DNA from: Tetrahymena elliotti 4EA | Taxonomy: Eukaryota; Ciliophora; Oligohymenophorea; Hymenostomatida; Tetrahymenidae | NCBI GenBank assembly: GCA_000231825.2 | Contig: JH720297.1 | Coordinates: 954,348 to 1,018,347 of the forward strand | DNA length: 64,000 nt | Direction: 5' to 3' | In this document: one piece after another, positions 51,723 to 62,057 of the stretch | Layout of the letters: each line of letters starts with the position of its first letter | How positions within the stretch are numbered: position 1 is the stretch's first letter | Position numbers and translations under genes: made by a program | The notes under the pieces: generated by a model | What the model was told of the DNA's origin: nothing | The model's database searches: none | Seen by the model: only the letters and a program-made list of their open reading frames with translations

Positions 51723-53508
51723 TTAATAAATAAAAACATAATAAATAATATTTTCCTAATAAATTTTGACTTCTTTTTCTATCACTATATTAATTACTTA
51801 AATTGTTACTAAAATGTATTGATTTCCATATTTTTAGGTGTATGAAATTATATCTTCTAATATTTTACTTTTTTCTACACCCTCTAATTAATTTTTTTAT
51901 TAAAATGTTTTTGAAATATTCGAAAATTTCTTTATCAAAAGGAAAAAAAATTGCTGAAAGAATTGTCATACTCTGTTTTTTAACAAATAGAGAAGTTTTA
52001 AAATAAAATTTGATTGTTTTGTTTTTTAATCTGTACAAGATAATCCAAGAAGGATAGTTGGTGGTTACACTAATAAAAAATAAAAAAATAATATCATTTT
52101 TAAAAATTTTTAATTTAAATTAAAATTAAAATTTACTTTTATTTATAGGATTATCTTAATTATTATTATAAAATCTTTATTTGAGAAATTTGTATCTTTA
52201 AAAACTTGAATTAAAATAATTAATTTATATCGAAAAGGAGAGAAGTGTATTTTTATGAAAATTTTTAATAAAAATTTACAGTTTTCTATATTAAATAAAT
52301 TGAACAATTTCTAAATACTTGGATAATAGATACAAATACAAGAAAACTAAAAATTGTTTCATTACTATTATAATTTAGGATCTTATTTAATCAAAGAAGA
52401 CAAAAATAATAGTTAGATGATGTAAATTTTTGTCAATTATTTTAGCAATTTTGTTTTGAAAAATTAGCTTAAAATTGTCAGTTATGAAGTTATGAGATAA
52501 ATATTTGTAAATTTTATTAAATTTTCTTCTTTAGTGCCCCCAAATCAAATAAAAAAAACCACAAATATTGTTAAATTTTATTTTGTTTATTTTTTTAATG
52601 AATTAAAAAGACAATAAATATAAGTAAATAAGATTAAAAGCTTGAATTACAATCACTACAAAGTATTATTTGTCATTTTAAGGCATGGAGATATTCAAAA
52701 TGAATATTTCACTTACAAAAGATTTATACTTTGAATAGGTTTAACTTTATGATAATCGTTTAGAACCCACTATCAAAAATTAAGCTCTAAAGAAAGTTAT
52801 TATTTAGAGGTAAAGTTATTGATAAAGAATGTAAGGATATCAATTAACCTTCAATATTTTCAATTATTCTTAATGTAATTTAGAAAATATGAACCATGAA
52901 AAGAATTTTCTTATTGATATTTTTTGTTTTTCATATCTTAGATTTTGAGGCAAAAATAAGAAAATAATATTTGAGGAAAAAGCAGATCTAAAAATGAAAT
53001 CTAAGTAAACAAAATAAGAAAATTGAAATTTAGATGAAAATATTTTAATTCAATTTTCTTAACCACAACTATTCTTTTGTTCCAAAATATTTATTTTTTT
53101 ATCATTTCAGTTAATACTATTTTACAAATTTTTAATCCAAAATGATTGGTTTTCATTTCTATTTTAGTGGATTTCATAATGATGTTTGAAGAAATTCAAA
53201 AAAATTCTATTTATATTTGTAAGATTATTTTTAACTTTTGATTAATGAGCTAGCGTTTAAATAACAAGCTAGCCCAATTCCAAATTTCAAAGAAGAAGCT
53301 TTTATGATGATTAATTTATTTCACTAAGTGAATGAATAAATTTTTATTGGAGGAATAAAATCCAAGAAAAGATTTAAAATTTGTGTGTAGATATCTCTTG
53401 AAATAATAAGTAACGAAATTGTGAATATTTTATACAAAAATACGTATCATTTAAAATAAATTATCAAAAATAACTAAACAATTATTATTTAAAACGTAAT
53501 CAATTTTT
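51723..53508. other. Intergenic region between convergent genes
   Basis: AT-rich and without a convincing gene. A 45-codon protein-like fragment (about 52685–52824) is noted in the findings. GCTAGC occurs twice near 53252–53273, 19 bp apart. Confidence 0.5.
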
Positions 53509-54687
53509 TCATTCATGCTTCTTTTCTTCATGTCTGTGATAGTCGTTGTAACCTTTTTCAGCACCAGAGAAAAGGAGGGTGTAGTCAGGTTAGGTGAGTT
53601 CCCAACCATGTTTAAATCTGCTAGGAAGATCAGGATTTGAAATAGCAAGCTTGGCAAAGCTGATGAAGTCAGCCTTTCCAGTAGCAAGCAATTCTTCACC
53701 CAACTTTTAGTCAACACCATCGTTAAGGATAAGATTACCATGGTAAAGAGGTCTGATTTAATCGAAGAAATTGGGGATTTGAGCTTCAGGTAAAGTCTAA
53801 CCATATTCATCCTTGCCATTTTCACCTTCGTTAACTTCAGTTTTATTGTGTCTCTTAACTTCTACGAAAGCAATTTTTTTCTTTTCAAGTTCCTTAAGAA
53901 CGTACTTAAGTACTTCAAGAGGATTAGAGTCGTACATGTCGTTGTATCTGCCAGTAGGAGAAAGCTTGATACCAACCTTATCAGCACCAAAGACAGAGAT
54001 CAAAGCATCAATAGCTTCTAACAAGAATCTAGAGCGATTTTCAATGCTGCCACCATATTCGTCAGTTCTTTTGTTAGTACCATCTCTCAAGAATTAGTCT
54101 ACCAAATAACCATTAGCACCATGGAGTTAAATACCATCGAAACCAGCTTCCTTAGCATTCAAGGCACCTTATCTGAATTCTTCAATGACGGCCTTGATGT
54201 CTTCCTTGGTCATTTCTTTGGGGACAGGGTGAGGTCCCTTAGTGTAAGCATGAGGAGTTCTAATAGCAATTGCAGAAGGAGCCAAAGGTTCAGCACCACC
54301 AATGAATTCCTTAAGAACAGCTCTACCAGAGTGCCAAATTTAGATAACGATTTTACCACCCTTTTCATGGACCTTTTTGGTGACTTTCTTCCATCCTTCA
54401 ACCTATTCCTTGGAGTAGATACCACCAGAGCCAGGGAAAGCATTTGATAAAGGAGAGATTTAACTGCATTCAGAAAGAATGAGTCCGAAATCTGCTCTTT
54501 AGGCATAGTAGTCAGCCATCAAATCGTTAGGGATACCAGTAGTAGGATCACCTCTGCATCTGGTCATTGCTGCCATGACAAATCTGTTTTTAACTTCAAT
54601 AGAACCTAACTTTCCTGCATCGAAGAAACCGACTCCATTTTTCTTAATTTCTGAAACTGCACTTGAGCTTGAAGATGAACAACCCAT
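53509..54687 (-). CDS. Old Yellow Enzyme family NADH:flavin oxidoreductase, copy 1
   Basis: Single-exon 392-aa FMN-dependent TIM-barrel ene-reductase, which uses NAD(P)H to reduce activated C=C bonds such as enones. Motifs in order are KNRFVMAAMTRCRGDP (N-terminal FMN loop), IQIWHSGRA, GFDGIQLHGANGYLVDQF, RTDEYGGSIENRSRF, and the C-terminal phosphate-binding stretch FISFAKLAISNPDLPSRF. Length matches the classical OYE/12-oxophytodienoate reductase group. The usual active-site His-x2-His/Asn pair appears as HGAN. Unusual for OYE is the N-terminal MGCSSSSSS extension, which fits myristoylation and palmitoylation. GC- and C-ending-codon-rich relative to neighbours, suggesting high expression. 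Physiological substrate unknown. Confidence 0.95.
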
Positions 54688-55879
54688 TTTAATATCTTGA
54701 ATTTTTTTGTTTTTAATTTGTCTTTTTTTTGATTGACTGATTTTAGCTACTTTAAATTTTTATAATAAACAAATTATTTTCAAATCATAACAAGAATAAA
54801 AAATTTTTAAACGATACTTAAATAAATTAACAATGGAACAAAGATAGAAAAGCAATCTTTTTTAATTAAAAAATTACATCACCGTTTACCCTCTTCTCAT
54901 TTTTCTATTCGAAAAAATAAAGAAAAAAAAAAAGTTAAAAAGAAAAATAAATTATTTGCAACTTATCAAATCTAATCTACTTTCATAAATTCAGGCTATT
55001 TAACTCATAAAATAAAAATAAACACCACTATCATCCTTCCTTGCTTATTTCCAAATCATTATTTCCTTTAAAAACCACTATTACCATAGCTTATTTTCTT
55101 TAAACACCACTATCATCATAGCTTATTTCATTAATCATTATTTCCCTCAAATACCACTATCATCCAAGCTTATTTCCTTAATCATTATTTCTTTTCATTT
55201 AATCCAACACCTTAATTAGAATCTTTCAAGCAAAAAATAAAATAAACATAATTTTATGTCATTATTCTAGAATTTAATTTAGATCTCAAATAGAACAATT
55301 TTTTTATCCACTATCCTTCCATTAAATTAAAATTAAAAAAATAATAATAAAATTAATTAACATTCAAAACAAAACTGCTGTTAGATTTTTAAACTAAATT
55401 TTTATTCATCCATAATTAATTTTATTCTAGTGATTATCTAATCATTAATCATGAGTTTGTTTGATTTTTTTGTTTTGAAAATTTTTTATTTTTAAACAAA
55501 ATAATTTTTTTATTTATTCAGAAAATTATCAACTTTATAATTCTTCAGTAATTTATCAACTATTTAATTAAAAAATTTTTCTTACCCCTTTTTTTTGAAT
55601 TTTTTTGATAAATAAAATTATTCTGGAAAAGATCCTCTAAATTTGATAAAATGTTGAAATTTAATTTTTTTAAGTTTTTATTACCAAAAGAAAAGATGTT
55701 TAAAATTTTTATGATTTAAGTAAGAAATAGTTAAAATTTAGAAGAAGATTATGGTTGGTTTACAATAAAACGAAAACGCTTAATAGAACAAACAAATGAT
55801 TAATTTAACAAGTTTATATATTTTTTATTAATTTTATTATTTAATTTTTAGACAGGATATTTAATATGGCTCGGCTTAC
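54688..55879. other. Intergenic region between tandem OYE genes
   Basis: Contains the promoter of OYE copy 1 and the 3' flank of copy 2. It carries a degenerate minisatellite at about 55021–55195. Confidence 0.6.
55021..55195. repeat. Degenerate minisatellite, about four units
   Basis: Phrases CACCACTATCATC, AGCTTATTTC and AATCATTATTTCC recur in the same order with unit lengths of roughly 40–55 bp. Copies are imperfect and vary in which parts they keep. The strand is C/T-rich compared with the rest of the spacer. Confidence 0.7.
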
Positions 55880-57058
55880 TCAAGATTTTTAAGCTGAGGC
55901 AGTAGGGTAGTCATTATAACCTTTAGCTCCGGGAGTGAAAAAGGTACCATAATCAGCTTTAGCTAATTCCAAACCTTCTTTAAATCTTAATGGTAAGTCA
56001 GGATTACTGATAGCATATGAACCAAAACTAATAAAGTCAGCTTATTTATTTTTAAGCAATTCTAAACCTTCTTCTTTAGTGACACCGTCATTTAAAACAA
56101 GGGTTCCCTTGTAGAAATTTCTAACTTCTTAGAGAATATTGGGCCATTATTTCTTAGGAACAGTTTATCCAAAGTCATCAGTTTATGCATTAGGATCGGG
56201 GTTACTTTCATATGAATTGTGTCTCTTAATTTCAACAAATGCAATTTTCTTTTTTTCTAATTCACCAAGAACATACTTTGTAAGCTCTTTGGGATTTGAG
56301 TCATACATATCATTATATCTGCCAGTAGGAGAAAGCTTAATACCAACTTTATCAGCACCATATACTGAAATCAAAGCATCAAGGCATTCTAAAAGGAATC
56401 TTGTGCGATTAGCAATGCTACCGCCATATTCATCAGTTCTTTTGTTAGTACCATCTCTTAAGAATTAGTCAACTAAATAACCATTAGCACCATGAAGTTA
56501 AACTCCATCAAAACCTGCTTCCTTAGCATTCAAGGCACCTTGTCTGAATTCTTCAACAACTTTCTTGATATCTTCCTTGGTCATTTCTTTAGGGACAGGG
56601 TGAGGTCCTTTAGTGTAAGCATGAGGAGTTCTAATAGCAATTGCTGAAGGAGCCAAAGGATCAGCACCACCAATGAATTCCTTAAGAACAGCTCTACCAG
56701 AGTGCCATATTTAGAGAACTATTTTACCACCTTTTTCATGGACTTTCTAGGTGACCTTCTTCCATCCTTGAATTTGTTCCTTAGAGTAGATACCACCAGA
56801 GCCAGGGAATGCATTTGATAAAGGAGAAATTTAACTGCATTCAGTAAGAATCAAACCAAAGCTTGCTCTTTATTAGTAATAATCAACCATCAAATCGTTA
56901 GGGATACCTGTAGAAGGATCAGCTCTGCATCTAGTCAAAGCAGCCATAACAAATCTATTTTTAACTTGAATTGATCCAATCTTTCCAGGTGAGAAGTAAA
57001 GAGCTAAATCATTCTTAATTTCAGCTTCGGAGACTCCACTTGATGATGTGCAACCCAT
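55880..57058 (-). CDS. Old Yellow Enzyme family NADH:flavin oxidoreductase, copy 2
   Basis: Single-exon, 392 aa, exactly the length of copy 1 at 53509–54687, same strand and 1.2 kb away. The middle (SPLSNAFPGSGGIYSKEQ, then QIWHSGRAVLKEFIGGA) is nearly identical between copies, while the N- and C-terminal 80 residues differ more. FMN-barrel motifs are all kept: RFVMAALTRCRADP, LHGANGYLVDQF, RTDEYGGSIANRTRF and FISFGSYAISNPDLPLRF. The N-terminus is MGCTSSSGVSE, again a predicted acylation signal. Copy 2 uses more AT-ending codons than copy 1. A tandem duplication with later divergence is the simple explanation, possibly with gene conversion in the middle. Confidence 0.95.
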
Positions 57059-59122
57059 TTCTATAAAATATATTTTTTAATCTTTCTATTTATTTATTTA
57101 TTTGTTAATTGTTTTTTATTTTAATTATTTATGAATTACTTTAACCAATGAGCTGCCTGCTTATTTAAACTTAAAAAAGCAAAAGTTATAAGCTGTTTAC
57201 AAAACCTTTAGAAGAAATTATAAATTGGTACACTGATAGACAAATTTCAGGATAAATTAATGAATTTTAATTAACAAATTTGATTTTAGGTTTTTTTGAG
57301 AGAGTTTGTGGAAAAATTAAAGAAAAATTAAAGAACAAAAGAGAGGAATTTATATCTTTTACACTTGCATTTATTCTCCTTATAATTAGTGGTTACCATT
57401 TTTTAAATATAAGCAAAAAAATATAGAATATCTTTTTATTTATTTTTAATACACAAAAAGTCTCATCAATATTAATATTAATTTATTTTTTTATGATTTT
57501 TTATGGTTTTTCATTCAAAAATTTTAGGATTTTAGGGATTTACAAGCTTTTTAAAATTTGAAAAACACATGCTTGACTTGTAATTCATCTTCAAATTTAA
57601 TGTAAGGATTTAATAAAGCAATTTATAAAAATAAGAAACTTTTTTATATATCAATTGTTATGCATCTATCAGAAAGGATAAGAATGGTAGTTTCATAGAA
57701 AAAATAATTAATTGATATGATCTTCTTTAGATTATTTATGCATTCTTTTTTAAATGTATTTTTTTTTTTGTTAAATTAAGGGTGTAAATTGTAAAATTGA
57801 GAAACTCACCTTATTAAAATAGAACATCTCTTTTTCATTCAAAGAATTTTTACAGAAAAATAATTAAAATTAGTTCAATTCTAGATGATTTCTTTTTTTC
57901 TTAGAAAAGTAATCCTAAATCTCCATATCTTCAATCTTTCTCAAAAATGAAAAAAGTTCTATGAATTTATTCATTTCTGATATCAATTGCTTCAAATTAA
58001 CTTTAATTATTTATTCGAATATATTTTTATAACTTGCCTTTTACTGCTATCTTCACTTATATATTTAATTACAAGCACAAAATATCAAACTCATAAACTT
58101 TTATTTAAAAAAAGCTTTGAAACTTTTTTGAAATAATTATGACCTACAAACTATTTAAAAATATTTCCTTAGTTAATATCACTGAAAAATATTTTCTAAG
58201 TATTTTTCAACTTTTAATTTCAAGAATTTTTAATTTCAATTATTATTTAAATAAAAAAATAGTTATATTTCTAAATAGAAAGAAGGATAATAGTGAACTC
58301 TTTCTAAGAAAACAATAAGAAATATAAATATTATTTATCAGTTTACTTAAATTAAATCACTTGTTGTATGAATAAGTCAGGGTAAACTTACAATTTATCT
58401 GAATTAAAAAAAATGAAAGATTTATTTCATTCTAAATGAATAAAATATTATTGATTTAAAAAATGATCTTAATTATTCAACAATAAGTATTTATTTTATC
58501 TACTTAATACATACCAAATCAAAAAAATTAAATTTAAAAATATACTTTGATTTTTATACAATTACAATTAAAAATGCAAGTTAAGTAATAATTTAGATAT
58601 CATTCATATCTTTAAAATTTTTTTTTTCCTTTAATTTAAAATAAATAGAGAGATTGATTATCTCATTCAAAAAAGAAATGGTATTAATCATAGATACTCA
58701 TAAATTAAGGCCAGAAATTTCAAAATTTGAGAATTATTGTCTCACCTGTCTTAAAATAAATATTTCATGATTTAAAAAAAATCTTATTTCCATTTTTTGA
58801 GTCTGAATAAAGAACACAAATAAATGAATAATCTAATCCATAACAAATATACATTTTAAATTTTCTATTCTCTTTCAAAAATAAAGAAATAGTTTTAAAA
58901 AAAAACCTAAATATTTAAGCTTATGGTCGATTTGTATATTTTTGTGTTAAAATATTAAAAAATGAATGTAAAATATCTTGCAAAAAAAAAGATTATTTAG
59001 GAGTAAGTAAGAAAGTAATTGATTGATGAATTGAAAAATATAAAAAGTTTGAAAGAACAATTTAGAAATTTAATTTTATTAATTTGTTTGTTTGTTTGCT
59101 TGCTTTTTCAAAGTTAGCTAGT
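57059..59122. other. Intergenic region
   Basis: About 2 kb of AT-rich DNA between two minus-strand genes, including the OYE copy 2 promoter. It ends with TTTG/CTTG repeats near 59082–59105. No ORF with coding character was found. Confidence 0.6.
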
Positions 59123-60352
59123 TCAGTGATACTCATATTAATCATCTTCTTCAAATTGAATACTTTTCAATTGAGTGATTGATTCAGTAATTATTTCTTA
59201 TTGTCCATTTAGATAATGTATTAAATATTCTATTTTAACATCAGTAGGCTTTCCATCTACATATAATGATTATACTTATTATAGAGCATCTTCAATTATT
59301 ATTTATTTTTACTTAACCATTTTTAATAGCATTTCTACTTCTTCTGGATATAATTATGATATATCCTCTTCGCCTGTCATAGCTTAAAATAATTCTTTAG
59401 GGATTCCTCCTTAGCTTTATCTTTAAACTTTGAAAACACCAATTTCTTTAGGTCTTCCTTTCTTATCACAAGCCATCAACTTTAAAGGTAATACATCTAA
59501 CTAATTGTTTTCGACAGCAAATCCATATGTAAACAATAGTTCTTCATTGCTTGCTTTACAATAGTTGTTAAATACTTCTTCTCCAATTTGAATATCATAT
59601 TCACAAACATACCACACAAACTCTTCATCATGTTAAAAGTTGACTTTATGGTCATTCTTATGATTTAAAAGATCAAAGAATGGGACCATGCATCCCATCT
59701 TTCCTCCATATTACTCTAAACCTACACCTTCTCCATCAACTGCTAATTTACCAACAAATCTTCTAGATAAATAATTTCCTTTGCTCCATTCTATATATTT
59801 AGCTATTTCAGGATGAAGAAGATCTGGGTATTTTGTTTATATACTCTTTACGAATTCCATTTACTTTTAAAAGATAACTTATTCTTTTTCAACAGCACTT
59901 CCTAAATTAGTTTTTGATATCTTTTATAAAATGCTATCATCCCAGCTACAGACAATAGGAGATTCTGAAGGTAGACTTTCCAAATATGCTTTCCAGTGAT
60001 TATCTTTGTCTTCGATCAAGCACTATCCCTCATAAACCCAAAGCATAAATTCATTAGAAAACACTTACTTATCTAATTTCTTTCCAAATTCTTATTGAGC
60101 ATATTCTTTTAACTATGTAATAAGAGGAGCGTTGATTGCTTAGCCTAAGCCTAATATACATTTTTTGGGAATCTTGGCTAAAATATCACCTTTCTTGAAT
60201 TCTATTTTTGCAAAACAACCAATTGATCCGTTGCATTCTGGAGATGGCTTTATTTCAACCTAATCTAATCCAGTGGCTCCATTCTCATTAAGCCACTTGA
60301 ATAAATTATCAACCTTTTTAGAATTAATATTTTCACTTTGCAAATTACTCAT
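59123..60352 (-). CDS. SET-domain lysine methyltransferase, SETD3/SETD6/Rubisco-LSMT type
   Basis: Single-exon 409-aa gene. This family transfers methyl groups from S-adenosylmethionine to lysine, or to histidine in SETD3, of non-histone proteins such as ribosomal proteins and actin. The SET core is split by an insert, as in the group. It begins GCFAKIEFKKGDILAKIPKK near residue 45, and after about 150 helical residues continues with MVPFFDLLNHKNDHKVNF (the D-x2-N-H SAM motif). EVFNNYCKASNEELLFTYGF then supplies the catalytic-tyrosine region. The C-terminal 130 residues match the position of the helical substrate-binding domain. The start is the first ATG after upstream non-coding DNA. The target protein cannot be predicted from sequence. 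Confidence 0.9.
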
Positions 60353-62057
60353 CTATCAATCCAAATATCAAAAATACTACTTTAATTAATATTATATCTT
60401 TATCTCCTAAAATAAGTATTACTTTTAAACTTTTCAAAACAATTTGCTTACTAATTAATTGATTGATCATTAATTAAATCTATAATTTTAAAGTTAGATA
60501 CTAAAACATTAAAATGAACAAAGACTTAATCTACAAAAAAATTATTTTTTTAGCAACCCAACTTAAGAAAAACAATTTAATGAAGGAATCAATAAATTCT
60601 AAACTTTTTTGAATTCCAAATCAAATCTTTCAAAGTAAATTGTTGAAACATATTTTAAGAGTAAATTAATATATTAACAATCCTTTAAAAAAATATCAAA
60701 ATAGTTTATATATTATCTTGTTTGATTTCTAAGGTAAAATCTACTTTTAAACCCTTTAAAACAATTTGTTTATTTATTTATTGATTATTAATTAAATCTA
60801 TAACCTTAATGTTAATGACTAAAACATAAATAAAGACTTAAAAATTATATAATTTCAATTTCAATTTTATATGAATTATTTTATGTTCTTAAATATTAAT
60901 CACTGTTGATATTATTAAGTAAGAAATATTATTTTTATAATTTCAATTTTTTTAAATATTTTTAAATTTTTTTTAATATGGTTGTCCTTAAATAAGATTG
61001 TGCTATTAAATTATGAGGGTTTAGTGTATTTAATAATAGAAGAAGTTTATTGAAACTAAGATTATTCTTTTTATTAAAAAGTATAATATAGACAAGGCTT
61101 AACTATTTCAATAATGTGAAATATTTTTTTAAAGATATTTATTTATTAAATGGCAAATTATTTTACAAACTAAAAAAAGAAGAAATAAGTTTTGTTTTTA
61201 TAAAAAATTTTTCACCATAAAAGATCAAATAAAAAATTGGATTAGAGTAAATGAAAACAATTTTGTATATAATACATTTTTAACTTAAATTTTCAGTAAA
61301 AAGGAATAAAAAAAACTTCATATTTTTAAAAAGAATATGGAGCAACCAAAAATATTTAAATTTTAAGATCATCGTTTAGAAAAATTCGAGAATGATCTTT
61401 ACAAAGTGATTTGTGGCTTTGAATTCTCCGATCTTTGAAATTTAATAATGATTTATCTGATATGGCGGAATATAGAAAAGTCAATAATTTTAAAATAAAG
61501 GGAAATTTAATTTCATGTATTCATTTATTCTACTGACACACTAACAATACAAGACTAAAGTTTTTTCCCTAATTTTTTTGTTTATTTTTAAAATGAAAAA
61601 TATTTTCAAAAATGTGTTTTTTGAATTGTTCATCACAAAATTTAAAGATGTAAAATTGGTGGTAATTTGAAAATGTTATTTAAATTTTGAAGATACTGAG
61701 CTATTCGTTTAAACTTTCTGTAAATGTGATTTTTGAAAATTTTTATGTTTAATGGAAATAAATGAAAAAACAAAGAAAAATAAATTAGAAGCTGTTTTGA
61801 AATGAATGAACACTGTGAAAATTGATTGTTGTTTGTTTGCAACAGAAATAAATTCCTACATACATATACATTTTTATATATAATTATTCTTCATAAGCAA
61901 AGATCTTGAAAAGAATACACTTTTTAATATCTAATTGTAATTTTAATTTGATAAAACACTCTCATCAATATTTTAATCAAGTCAAACAAAGAGTTAGACA
62001 GTTGAACGTTAGGATTAAAATAAACTAAAATAAATCAACTAGAATCATATTTTTTAA
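60353..62057. other. Intergenic region between divergent genes, with duplicated block
   Basis: Promoter region of the SET gene and of the second LRR-like gene. An imperfect direct repeat of about 105 bp occurs at about 60420–60530 and 60735–60842. No ORF is supported. Confidence 0.6.
60420..60842. repeat. Dispersed direct repeat, two copies about 315 bp apart
   Basis: Both copies run CTTTTAAAC or CTTTTAAACC, then AAAACAATTTG, GATTAATTAAATCTATAA-like sequence, GACTAAAACAT or similar, and AAAGACTTA. Copy one is about 60420–60530 and copy two about 60735–60842. They lie just upstream of the SET gene start. Confidence 0.65.

Noticed and set aside
53813..54447. Plus-strand ORFs opposite the OYE genes (also 56139–56468)
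   Set aside because: They are antisense shadows of strong OYE coding sequence on the minus strand and have no motifs.
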